In this document: positions 16,627 to 25,109 of the stretch, piece by piece
Layout: each line of letters opens with the position of its first letter
How positions within the stretch are numbered: the first letter of the stretch is position 1
Origin: Flavobacterium sp. UBA6721
GTDB taxonomy: Bacteria > Bacteroidota > Bacteroidia > Flavobacteriales > Flavobacteriaceae
Assembly: GCA_002454195.1 (NCBI GenBank)
Contig: DKIJ01000028.1
Coordinates: 31,036-57,558 of the forward strand
Length of the DNA: 26,523 bases
Direction of reading: 5' to 3'
Notes under the pieces: generated by a model
Databases searched by the model: none
Seen by the model: the letters and a program-made list of their open reading frames with translations, nothing else
Told to the model about the DNA's origin: nothing
Translations under genes and position numbers: made by a program

Positions 16627-18144
16627 ATGAAAAATTTTGGAATTTCATTAGTTGCAGCCTTGTTTATTTTTTGCAGCTGTGAGAATGATAAAGTAAAAGA
16701 CAACGAAGAATTTGAAGTAAATGAAGACGTAGCCAGTTTTAAAGAAGTAGGAACAATCACTATTGGTGGTGCAGGAGCTGCTGAAATTAGTGCCTATGAC
16801 GAAACTACTAAAAGACTTTTTACAGTAAATAACAGTGCTACGAATCAAATTGATGTAATTGATTTATCAAATCCGATGAGTCCTGTTAAATTAGCGGTTA
16901 TCAACTTAACTCCTTATAATGGTGCTTCGAATAGTGTGGCGGTTTATGGAGGTAAATTGGCTGTGGCTTTAGAATCAACTACTAACAAACAATCGAATGG
17001 AAAAGTAGTGGTTTTTAACACTTCGGATTATAGTTTAGTTAAAGAAATTACGGTAGGTGCTTTGCCAAATATGGTAACTTTTTCGCCAGATGGAAAATAC
17101 ATTATGACGGCTAACGAAGGAGAACCAAACACCGATTATACGGTAGATCCAGAAGGTTCGGTTTCGATTATCGAAGTTAACAAAGATTATACAGTTACTA
17201 CATTGAATTTTGCAGGTTTTGCAAGTCAAGTGGCTACTTTAAGAACGCAAGGTTTCAGAGTTTCAAAAACGGCAACGAGTTTTGTTGCTGATATCGAACC
17301 AGAGTACATCACAATCGATGCGGATTCTAAAACGGCTCGGGTAACCTTGCAGGAAAACAACGGAGTGGCTAAAGTAGATTTGGCTTCTAAAAAAATTACT
17401 TCGCTTTTTGGATTGGGTTACAAAGATTTCAACACAGCTGATAATGCCATTGATGTAAGTGATAAAGATGGGGCTATTGCTTTTAATCCTTGGAAAGTAA
17501 AAGGTATGTATATGCCCGATGCAATTGCCAATTATACAGTTAACGGAACGCCTTATTTTATAACGGCTAACGAAGGTGATGCTAGAGAATACGGAACTTA
17601 TGCTGATGTAGCAAGATTAAAAACATTAAATTTAGATACTACTATTTTTCCTAATGCTGCTGCCTTGAAAGCGGATACTTCAATGGGACGTTTGAACTTG
17701 ATTTCAACAGAAGGTGATTCGGATAACGATGGTGATTTAGATGAATTAATTTCTTTTGGTGGACGTTCATTTACAATTTGGAATGGAAACACAGGAAGTT
17801 TAGTTTATGATAGCAAAAATGATTTAGACAAGCATTCGAATGATTTTGGAACATATGATGATGCACGTAGTGATGATAAAGGTTCTGAACCTGAAGCAGT
17901 AGTGGTGGCTAAAATGGGGAATAAAAACATTCTATTTGTAGGTTTAGAAAGAACGGATACTGTAATCGTTTATGATATTAGCAATCCTTCTGCTCCAAAA
18001 TATGTACAAAGTATTAAAACTGGTGATGCTCCTGAAAGTTTACTTTTTGTCCCTGCCTCTAAAAGCCCAAATAAAAGAAGTTTATTAGTGGTAAGTAGTG
18101 AAGGGGATGGAGTAGTGAAGTTCTTCCAACCTGATTTGTTGTAG
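16627..18144 (+). CDS. Choice-of-anchor I family lipoprotein
   Basis: A 505-residue predicted lipoprotein. The signal peptide ends in FIFCSC, with an acidic stretch (ENDKVKDNEE) straight after the lipidation Cys. In Bacteroidota, acidic residues there can act as a surface-export signal. The body is a beta-propeller-like fold typical of the choice-of-anchor I family: FSPDGKYIMTANEGEPN, VDPEGSVSIIEV, VTLQENNGVAKVDL, YFITANEGDAREYG, SEGDSDNDGDLDELISFGGRSFTIW, SDDKGSEPEAVVV, GLERTDTVIVYDIS. Members vary in how they are anchored, hence the name. This one appears to use an N-terminal lipid, and the fold ends at the C-terminus without a T9SS tail. The activity is not established; some relatives are called alkaline-phosphatase-like. 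It runs opposite to both aguA and aguB. Confidence 0.85.
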   Translation: MKNFGISLVAALFIFCSCENDKVKDNEEFEVNEDVASFKEVGTITIGGAGAAEISAYDETTKRLFTVNNSATNQIDVIDLSNPMSPVKLAVINLTPYNGASNSVAVYGGKLAVALESTTNKQSNGKVVVFNTSDYSLVKEITVGALPNMVTFSPDGKYIMTANEGEPNTDYTVDPEGSVSIIEVNKDYTVTTLNFAGFASQVATLRTQGFRVSKTATSFVADIEPEYITIDADSKTARVTLQENNGVAKVDLASKKITSLFGLGYKDFNTADNAIDVSDKDGAIAFNPWKVKGMYMPDAIANYTVNGTPYFITANEGDAREYGTYADVARLKTLNLDTTIFPNAAALKADTSMGRLNLISTEGDSDNDGDLDELISFGGRSFTIWNGNTGSLVYDSKNDLDKHSNDFGTYDDARSDDKGSEPEAVVVAKMGNKNILFVGLERTDTVIVYDISNPSAPKYVQSIKTGDAPESLLFVPASKSPNKRSLLVVSSEGDGVVKFFQPDLL

Positions 18145-18148
18145 TTTT

Positions 18149-18251
18149 TAACTGCAAAGGGATTAAAGAGAAATCTGCGTAAATCTGCGTAAATCTGCGT
18201 GAAAAAAAATAGCACGCAGATTTTGCAGATTTTTTTTTGTACACTGCAAAG
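18149..18251. repeat. TCTGCGTAAA/CGCAAAG repeat, copy A
   Basis: ACTGCAAAGGGATTAAAGAG, three tandem AATCTGCGT units, a short A-rich loop, then the inverted GCACGCAGATT and GCAGATT followed by T9, closing with CTGCAAAG. The arms can form a hairpin. Almost the same sequence recurs at 18344-18441, 195 bases away. Short open frames that cross it (FTQIYADLRRF-like peptides) come from the repeat itself. Confidence 0.75.
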
Positions 18252-18343
18252 TTTTAATTTAACCGCAAAGAATGCAAAGTTTTTCGCAAAGAGTACAAAG
18301 TTTTAAGTTTTAAAATTTGTGATAATCTGTGGCTAAAAAAATT
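18252..18343. repeat. CGCAAAG-type spacer repeat between copies A and B
   Basis: Contains AACCGCAAAGAATGCAAAG, TTTTTCGCAAAGAGTACAAAG and TTTGTGATAATCTGTGGC, the same words as the units at 14783-15020. The region 18149-18475 is therefore a composite of two related repeat families. Confidence 0.6.
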
Positions 18344-18441
18344 AACCGCAAAGGGATTAAAGAGAAATCTGCGTAAATCTGCTGAATCTGCGTGAAAAAA
18401 ATAGCACGCAGATTTTGCAGATTTTTTTTGTAAACCGCAAA
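18344..18441. repeat. TCTGCGTAAA/CGCAAAG repeat, copy B
   Basis: AACCGCAAAGGGATTAAAGAG followed by AATCTGCGT, ATCTGCT and AATCTGCGT, then the same inverted arm GCACGCAGATT...GCAGATT, T8 and CCGCAAAG. It is nearly identical to 18149-18251 over about 95 bases, differing by small indels. Further degenerate words (TTTCGCAAAG, TTTGTGCTAATTTGTG) extend to about 18510. Confidence 0.75.
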
Positions 18442-18524
18442 GTATTTTAAGGTTTCGCAAAGCCCACAAAGATTTGGAAAAAGAAATTTGTGCTAATTTG
18501 TGTAATTAGTGGTGAAATATAAAG

Positions 18525-18564
18525 TAAAAAAAATGGACTAAAGCAAGTTGTCTTAGTCCATTTT
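18525..18564 (-). terminator. Intrinsic terminator of aguB
   Basis: AAAATGGACTAA (18530-18541) pairs with TTAGTCCATTTT (18553-18564). On the minus strand the hairpin is followed by TTTTTTTACTTT. It lies 20 bases after the aguB stop. Confidence 0.85.
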
Positions 18565-18583
18565 GTATTTATAAAAAGTAGGA

Positions 18584-19471
18584 TTAGTCAATCGCTCTTT
18601 TAGTGATGTCACCAAAAGCATCAATTCTTCTGTCTCTGAAGAAAGGCCAGTTTTGGCGAACATTTTCTTGTAAGTCTAAATCAACCTCAGCAATTAAAAT
18701 TTCTTCTTTATCGTGTGACGCCTGCGCCAAAATTTCTCCTTGCGGACCACAAATAAAGGAAGCTCCCCAGAATTCGATTCCAGGAGTATCAGGTAAATAT
18801 TGCTCTAAACCAATTCGGTTGGCAGCGGCAACATAAACACCATTAGCTACGGCATGACCTTTCATTACGTTCATCCAGGCACCATATTGGTTTTCGCCGT
18901 ATTGTTCTTTTTCCTGTGGATGCCATCCAATTGCGGTTGGATAAAACAATACTTCAGAACCTTTTAAGGCAGTTAAACGGGCTGCTTCCGGATACCATTG
19001 ATCCCAGCAGATTAATGTTCCAATATTTCCTTTTTTAGTTGGATTGTTTTTAAATCCTAAATCACCCGGAGTGAAATAGAATTTTTCATAGAAAGCAGGA
19101 TCGTCCGGAATGTGCATTTTTCTGTATAATCCGGCTTCAGTCCCGTCAGTATCAATAATGTAAGCACTGTTGTGGTAAATTCCAGCCATTCTTTTTTCGA
19201 AGAAAGGAACAATAATCACCACACCTAATTCTTTAGCCAATTCGCTAAAAGCAATAAAAGAAGTGCTGTATAATGGTTCAGCCAAAGCAAAATTGTCTAC
19301 ATCTTCACTTTGACAGAAATAATGACTACTATATAATTCAGGAAGCGAAATTACTTCTGCACCTTTTGCGGCAGCATCTCGTACCCAAGCGATACATTTT
19401 TTAAGATTATTTTCGGCAACATCATTCAAATTCAATTGAATAACCGCTATTTTGTATTTTTTATTTGGCAT
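18584..19471 (-). CDS. aguB: N-carbamoylputrescine amidase
   Basis: A nitrilase-superfamily hydrolase that converts N-carbamoylputrescine to putrescine, CO2 and ammonia, the step after AguA. The catalytic triad is visible as Glu45 (SLPELYSSHYF), Lys118 (YRKMHIPDD) and Cys155 (GTLICWDQWYPEAARL). The QWYPE context after the Cys and YRKMHIPDDP are typical of the AguB branch. The open frame extends 38 codons further upstream to 19585. The ATG at 19471 is chosen because MPNKKYKIAVIQLN begins exactly at the conserved first strand and the extension has no family resemblance. The protein is then 295 residues, the usual length. It is followed by its own terminator, so it is not co-transcribed with aguA. 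Confidence 0.94.
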   Translation of the reverse strand: MPNKKYKIAVIQLNLNDVAENNLKKCIAWVRDAAAKGAEVISLPELYSSHYFCQSEDVDNFALAEPLYSTSFIAFSELAKELGVVIIVPFFEKRMAGIYHNSAYIIDTDGTEAGLYRKMHIPDDPAFYEKFYFTPGDLGFKNNPTKKGNIGTLICWDQWYPEAARLTALKGSEVLFYPTAIGWHPQEKEQYGENQYGAWMNVMKGHAVANGVYVAAANRIGLEQYLPDTPGIEFWGASFICGPQGEILAQASHDKEEILIAEVDLDLQENVRQNWPFFRDRRIDAFGDITKRAID

Positions 19472-19490
19472 CGATAAAAATTTTAGATTG

Positions 19491-19498
19491 CAAAAATA
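19491..19498 (-). promoter_or_regulatory. Probable -7 box for aguB
   Basis: The minus strand reads TATTTTTG (TANNTTTG) 20 bases upstream of the ATG at 19471. This box lies inside the longer open frame to 19585, which supports the shorter protein. No -33 TTG occurs at the usual spacing. Confidence 0.4.
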
Positions 19499-19638
19499 GG
19501 TATTTTTATGAAGAGTAGGAATAGTGCAATTTATAAATGTGGAGATGATTTTTTTAACCGATACTATATTTAACTCTAAAATCATTAGATTACACGTTTT
19601 AATCTTACATTTTATTAGTTCATTCGATAATATATTTA

Positions 19639-19646
19639 TATTTTTG
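19639..19646 (+). promoter_or_regulatory. Probable -7 box for the adhesin gene
   Basis: TATTTTTG (TANNTTTG) lies 24 bases before the ATG at 19671. A -33 TTG is not seen at the right distance. Confidence 0.4.
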
Positions 19647-19670
19647 TCAGAAATTTATAGATTATGATTT

Positions 19671-19883
19671 ATGTTTAAAATCCTCCGGATTTCGGTTTAT
19701 ATTTTTGCCTTATTCATTCTTTTCGATGGTGATTTTATTTTTGCAAAAGTTTCCAATATTGAATCCAAAGTTGAATATGTAGCTCCCAGTGTCGATTTTA
19801 CTATTGACAATCCTAATAGTTGTTCAGGAACACCCATTACCTTTACTCCGATAGTTAGCGGTGACGCACCTTTTACTTACTAA
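19671..19883 (+). pseudogene. Adhesin fragment 1: signal peptide and first PKD start
   Basis: The N-terminal 70 codons. A hydrophobic signal sequence (ILRISVYIFALFILFDGDFIFAK) precedes VDFTIDNPNSCSGTPITFTPIVSGDAPFTY, the first half of a PKD domain. The frame stops at TAA where the family expects one residue before WDFGDG. Reading on in the same frame gives WDFGDGTTSNESNPTHIF and continues to 20022 without another stop. A single base change from AAA or CAA would explain the lesion. Confidence 0.75.
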
Positions 19884-20149
19884 TGGGATTTTGGGGATGG
19901 AACAACTTCGAATGAAAGCAATCCAACGCATATTTTTACTGCTTTAGGATGTGGTAATAAGGATTTCAGTGTGAAATTGATAGTTAAGGATAAAAATGGG
20001 TTGAGTAGTAGTCCCGTTACAAAACGGTAAGCGTGCAACAAAAACCCGATTTGAAATTTGTGAATTTAAATGCTGGTTCGACCTCTGTTTTTGAACGTTG
20101 TGGTGATAATAATACTAGTCCCACTTATACAATTAATGTTGGCAATTCT

Positions 20150-20759
20150 TCCCCCTTCTTCTTCCTGTGTCAGTTCCTATAACATTGACTGGGGTGATGG
20201 TAATAAAGAAACCTATGTTAGTTTTCCTAAGACGCATACCTATCAACGCTTAGGATCGTTCAATATGGTCATAACCGCTATTGGAAGTTCAGGATGCAAT
20301 AATAATATTTCATACATTGTTAAAAATTCAAACAATCCTGCGGGTGCTTTGTTTACTCCAGGAAACACGACCAATTTTTGTGCACCAGGTACCCCTATTA
20401 ATTTTGCTATTAGCTCCTGGGCTTTGAATACATCAGATACCAGTTATTTGGTTAATTATGGAGATGGATCCTCAAGAACCTACACTCAGGCTGAGTTAGA
20501 AAGTTTACCATATTATAACGCTTCAAATCCTGTCGCTTCACAAAATTTTCCTATTCCACATAGCTATACTAGTGCGAATTGTCCAAGTGGGAGTATGGTA
20601 ACTTTGACGATAACCAATTCATGTAACAATACCAATTCGTCTGTTGGACCTATTATTGTATTGGACAAACCAACGGTACGTTTTAGTTCTCCAAGCATAG
20701 CTTGTGTTAATTCTTCGGTGTTTTTTTCCAATAATACCGCTGCAGGATTTACCAAATAA
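20150..20759 (+). pseudogene. Adhesin fragment 2: PKD-domain segment
   Basis: From PSSSCVSSYNIDWGDGNKETY to AAGFTK. It holds two PKD-type domains (IDWGDG...HTYQRLGSFNMVITA and VNYGDGSSRTYTQ...IPHSYTSANC) and the start of a third (VRFSSPSIACVNSSVFFSNNTA). An ATG at 20070 opens the frame, but the first 28 residues from it are out-of-frame translation. The true upstream sequence lies in another frame (TVSVQQKPDLKFVNLNAG, 20024-20148). Confidence 0.7.
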
Positions 20760-22995
20760 TTGTAGTACTGAAGGCGTCTATACATGGGACTTTGGAGATG
20801 GCACACCTAAATCAAATGCGGTGAGTCCTAGTCATGCATATTCGTCCCCAGGGAATTATACCATAACTCTGGATGCAGTGGCACCTTGTGGAGTAGGAGT
20901 TCGGTATAGTAGAACCATCTATGTAGAACCTGTTTTGTTACCTAATTTTACTTTTGGTAATGCTTGTGTAAATTCGAATACACCAATAACTAATACAACT
21001 GATACCAGAGATGCATGCGGCCCTCAACTTTACGAATGGTCTGTAATCTCTTATTATGATCCTTATTGTAAAAATATAAATGGGAGTTGGTTTTTTACAG
21101 ATGGAACGGGTTCTAATTCTAAAAATCCTATAATTATTTTTTCACTTCCTGGAAATTATACGCTTAGATTGATAACAGAGAATTCCTGTGGTATAAGAAA
21201 TTCTATTTCAAAAATTATTGAGGTAAAGAAACCACCAACTATTTCCTTAGATCCTATTTCTAATTTCTGTAATTCAGCAACTATAAATCCGATTGGAAAA
21301 ATAGTTGAATATTGCGGTCCAAGTTCTGATCTTTCATATTCATGGAGTTTTCCTGGAGGAAGCCCGTCATCATCCACTTCTTTGAATCCAGGACCTATTA
21401 ATTATACAACCAGTGGAAATTACACAGCTACTTTTAGTGTAATAACCAGTTGCGGAACAGTTACGAGGTCGCAAACTTTTTCTGTAAATACGGTTCTTTC
21501 GCCTATAATTTCAGCTAAAACAGCTAGAATTTGTAGTGGTAGTAGTTTTACGATAACGCCTAGAACTGGAGGAGGAGATAATGTGCCGTCTGGAACTACT
21601 TATACTTGGTCAACACCAGTTGTTTCTCCCGCTGGAGCCGTTAGTGGGGCTTTTTCTCAATCCTCAGGAACGAATACGATCAGCCAAACGCTCACTAATA
21701 ATACAGCTAATCCAGCTACCGTTACTTATACGGTTTCTCCAACAGCAGGAAGTTGTCCAGGTCCTAATTTTACTGTAACTGTTACTGTCGATCCATTAAT
21801 CAATGCTAATCCTGTTATCAAGAATAGTAGCTGTTTTGAAGGTAATGATGGAGCCATAAACATAACAGTAAGAGGAGGAATTCCATTTACAACTGGTACT
21901 CCCTATCAATTTTCATGGACCGGACCTAATGGATTTAGAAGCACAAACGAGGATATTTCTAATTTGGTTGCAGGAACTTATACTTTAATAATTACCGACA
22001 ATGGTAACTGTGCATTTAGAACAAATTATACCGTAGGTCAGCCTAATAAATTCAGTTTTACGAGTAATAAAACAGATATTAGCTGTCATGATAAAAATGA
22101 CGGACAAATAGCTTTAAATGTAAGTGGTGGTACGGTTCCTTATACTTATGTATGGACAAAAGACGGAAATTCATTTACGGGTACAAACAATCTTAGAAAT
22201 CTGGCAGCAGGTGTATATAAGGTTAAAATTACCGAAGCGAATAATTGTAATGTTCTAGAAGATACTTACACTATTGTCAATCCTCCGCTATTAGAAGTTA
22301 CATTGGCCAGTCAAATGGATATACTCTGTTATGGGTACAACACGGGGGGAATTAATGTTGATGTTATTGGCGGACGCCCTACATCCATAGTAGGAGGTAA
22401 TGCTAATTATAGTTATTTCTGGACAGGTCCAAATGGTTATTCAAGTACTGTAAAAAATCCTCGTAATTTATATGCAGGAAATTATCGATTGCGAGTTACA
22501 GATAATTCAGGATGTACAGCTGATTTAAATGTTGTTTTGAAGCAAAATCCTGAAATTAAATTAAGTGCTACCAAGACTGAAATCTCTTGCTATAATGATG
22601 CTAATGCTTCTATTACGATTAACGATATAACAGGAGGTGTGCCTTTTGCTACAGGAGAACCTTATATCATCAAATGGAGTAATCTGGGTACAGGTAGAAA
22701 GCAGGAAAATTTATCCGCAAGAACCTACACTATTACGATCGAAGATGCATTAGGATGTCCTAAAGTTTTTCCAATTGTTATTGATAATGTTCCCGAATTC
22801 TCCATTAATCCTGATGTTAAGGATGTGAGCTGTTTTGGTGAAAAAAATGGTCATATTCGATTGAATTTGGTCGGGGGTGTTGCTCCAATAACCTTAGTTT
22901 GGAGTGATGGTTCGACTGCAGGAACAGAGCGAAATAATCTTGGTCCAGGCGGATATTCAGTCACAATTACAGATAAAAAAAGGCTGTGTAATTAA
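20757..22995 (+). pseudogene. Adhesin fragment 3: PKD domains and SprB repeats 1-5
   Basis: From NNCSTEGVYTWDFGDGTPKS to the A7 run, after which the frame ends in KKRLCN-stop. It contains three PKD-like domains, a longer PKD-like/Ig-like stretch rich in Ser/Thr (YTWSTPVVSPAGAV...), and five SprB repeats beginning near 21820, 22069, 22315, 22576 and 22816. An ATG at 20704 opens the frame but precedes the frameshift, so its first 18 or so residues are spurious. Confidence 0.75.
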
Positions 22996-24034
22996 TGAAC
23001 CATTTATTATTAATGAGCCTTCAAAACTGAAAATAAATGCAGATGTTTCGAATTCGTTAAGTTGTGATAATGCTAATACAGGAAAAATAAATTTGGTTGT
23101 TACAGGAGGAACTGCTCCGTATACGTACAAATGGTCTAATGGCGCCACTACAGAAGATTTAGAGAATTTAACGCCCGGTAATTATACAGTTTTGGTTACT
23201 GATGTAAATGGCTGTAAAGAAACTGATTCTTGGGAAATTAGCCGTTTTGGGCAACTGGTTCCTACGGTAGAAACCATAACGGATTATAATTGCGAAACTA
23301 AATTTGTGAAACAAACCTTTGTTGGTCATGTAAAAGGAGGTGTACCGCCTTATACTTTTAGTTGGTCAGATGGAGTGGTTAGCGGTGACAATAATCAGTA
23401 CATGAATACGAATAATAACGGGTTAGTTGTTTTTACAGTAAAAGATAGTTTTGGCTGTGAAGCTGAATTTCCTATCACTGTGAATACGCCTGTTTTAGGT
23501 ATTGCTAATTTTTCGTATGATTCCTACGGACATGATGTATACAACTTGTATTCGATTTTTGACCCCATTTTGTTTACGAATCTCGCAACAGGCGATTTTA
23601 CTAAAATAGCTTGGGATTTTGGAGATGGTAGTTTTTCTGATGAAGAAAATCCTTCTCATGTTTATACTAGAGTAGGTACATATACGGTAAAACAAACGGT
23701 TACTTATCCTTTTGGATGTCAATATGTATATACTTCAACGATAAAAATTGAAAAAGGATATACCGTAGAAGTACCAACAGCTTTTACTCCTAATAATGAC
23801 AAAATCAATGATACTTTTGCGCCTGTATTCTTGGGACTTGTCGAAGTTACTTTGCATATCTATGATACTTGGGGAAGTTTAATATATACTGAAACAGCCG
23901 AGACAATCAAAGGATGGGATGGTAAAGTAAAAGATTTGGATGCTGAAAACGGCAATTATTACTTTAAAATGATTGGAAAAACGTTTTACAATCATACTAT
24001 AACTCAAGAAGGAGTCTTAACATTAATCAAATAA
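22982..24034 (+). pseudogene. Adhesin fragment 4: last SprB repeats and T9SS type B domain
   Basis: From GCVINEPFIINEP, the end of SprB repeat 5, through repeat 6 (GGTAPYTYKWSNGATTEDLENL), a divergent repeat 7 (GGVPPYTFSWSDGV), a PKD domain and the complete type B C-terminal domain (about the last 92 residues). An ATG at 22904 opens this frame, but its first 26 residues are out-of-frame. Alone it would have no signal peptide, so it could not be exported as a separate protein. Confidence 0.75.
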
Positions 24035-24050
24035 AAGAACGTTCGTACAA

Positions 24051-25052
24051 ATGAAAATTAAATTGATTAGCTTACTGATATTGTGTTTCTTTTATTCGAA
24101 TGTTCAGGCACAAGATCCTATTTTTTCGCAGTATTTTTTAGTTCCTGAATCCTTAAATCCAGGTTTTACAGGTTACATGGAGACCACTTATTTGGGAATT
24201 ATTCATAGAGAACAATGGCCAGATTTGAACTTGAAAATAAAAACCGATTATGCGTTTTTGAATACTTGGAGTGAAGAAATGAATTCGGGTTTAGGTGTGA
24301 GTTTTTTAAACCAAAGAGAAAGCGCAACAAATTATAACTTTTCGCAATTGAATGCAAACTATGCTTACCGAGTTCGGGTGAGTGACGAATGGGATTTTAG
24401 ACCCGCTATAGAAGGAGGATTTGGTTATAAGTCTTTTGCTTTTCAAAATTTATTATTGGAAGATCAAATTAATATTCGAACAGGGGTAAACAATGCCTCT
24501 TCGATAGATCCAGCACTACAAAATGACAAAGTAGGATTTTTTGATATTGGTGCCGCGATGGTTTTTAATACCGAAGATTTATGGATTGGTCTATCTATGA
24601 AACATCTCAATAAACCCAAAATTGCTTTTAATAAAGATGGTAATTTGCCTTTGAATACCTTTTTCTCTTTGAGTACCGGATATGAATTCCTTTTAGCCGA
24701 CTATATTGATGTGCAATTTTTTCCGTATGCTACTAAAATGTTTGCTACGGCAAATTATATGCAACAAGGACGCTATAATCGTTTGGATTTAGGTACTTCA
24801 ATATTGTTTGAGAAAATGTTTTTTGGTGCTACTGCAGTAACTAATCCTGCCAAAAACGGTATCGATAGTCATTTTCTAACGTCCATCAATCTATTTACGG
24901 GATTGCAATACGACCATTTACGATTAGGACTTTCGTACGATATGAATACAACTAAAATTGGAAAAACAGGAGGAGTCTATGAGTTGTCGCTGACGTATCA
25001 ATTTAATTTGGATAAAAAATGTTTTAATTGTCCAAATTATACGGGAAGATAA
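24051..25052 (+). CDS. PorP/SprF family T9SS outer-membrane protein
   Basis: A 333-residue protein with a signal peptide (MKIKLISLLILCFFYSNVQAQ) and the family N-terminus DPIFSQYFLVPESLNPGFTG, followed by REQWPDL and beta-barrel-like strands to the end. In F. johnsoniae, SprF is required for SprB secretion, and this gene starts 16 bases after the SprB-like adhesin, so the pair mirrors sprB-sprF. It is intact although its presumed cargo gene is broken. It is only distantly similar to the other PorP/SprF protein at 5076-6011, so the two modules are unlikely to be a recent duplication. A terminator follows directly. Confidence 0.93.
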   Translation: MKIKLISLLILCFFYSNVQAQDPIFSQYFLVPESLNPGFTGYMETTYLGIIHREQWPDLNLKIKTDYAFLNTWSEEMNSGLGVSFLNQRESATNYNFSQLNANYAYRVRVSDEWDFRPAIEGGFGYKSFAFQNLLLEDQINIRTGVNNASSIDPALQNDKVGFFDIGAAMVFNTEDLWIGLSMKHLNKPKIAFNKDGNLPLNTFFSLSTGYEFLLADYIDVQFFPYATKMFATANYMQQGRYNRLDLGTSILFEKMFFGATAVTNPAKNGIDSHFLTSINLFTGLQYDHLRLGLSYDMNTTKIGKTGGVYELSLTYQFNLDKKCFNCPNYTGR

Positions 25053-25064
25053 AAATAGAATAAG

Positions 25065-25104
25065 AAAAGGCTGTTTCTAAAAAATCATGAAACAGCCTTT
25101 TTTA
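25065..25104. terminator. Bidirectional terminator after the PorP/SprF gene
   Basis: AAAAGGCTGTTTC (25065-25077) pairs with GAAACAGCCTTTT (25089-25101), a 13-pair stem with A/T flanks on both sides. It serves the plus-strand gene ending at 25052 and the minus-strand DUF4242 gene ending at 25110. Confidence 0.92.
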
Positions 25105-25109
25105 TCTTA

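Larger units (their letters stand above)
19671..24034 (+). pseudogene. SprB-like PKD/SprB-repeat adhesin, T9SS type B, broken by one stop and four frameshifts
   Basis: One continuous adhesin can be read across 4,364 bases if five lesions are repaired: a TAA codon at 19881-19883 (PFTY-stop-WDFGDG), loss of one A at 20021-20024, gain of one C at 20149-20153, gain of one A at 20754-20756, and gain of one A in the A7 run 22975-22981. The corrected length is a multiple of three and encodes about 1,453 residues. Order: signal peptide (MFKILRISVYIFALFIL...), about six PKD or PKD-like domains, seven SprB repeats (period 75-87 residues, GGxxPYxYxW...LxxGxYxVxVTDxxGC), one more PKD domain (WDFGDGSFSDEENPSHVY), then a type B sorting domain (FTPNNDKINDTF, IYDTWGSLIY, KGWDGK, NGNYYFKM). 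SprB of F. johnsoniae is the gliding adhesin; this is a much smaller relative. Either a recent pseudogene or indel sequence errors. Confidence 0.85.

Noticed and set aside
17970..18469. Three minus-strand open frames of 61-81 codons (FTQIYADLRRF-like peptides)
   Set aside because: They are translations of the direct repeat at 18149-18441, partly overlapping the lipoprotein gene. The shared peptide arises because the DNA is repeated.
19472..19585. 38-codon N-terminal extension of aguB
   Set aside because: The conserved nitrilase fold begins at the Met at 19471, and the extension contains the likely -7 box of the gene.
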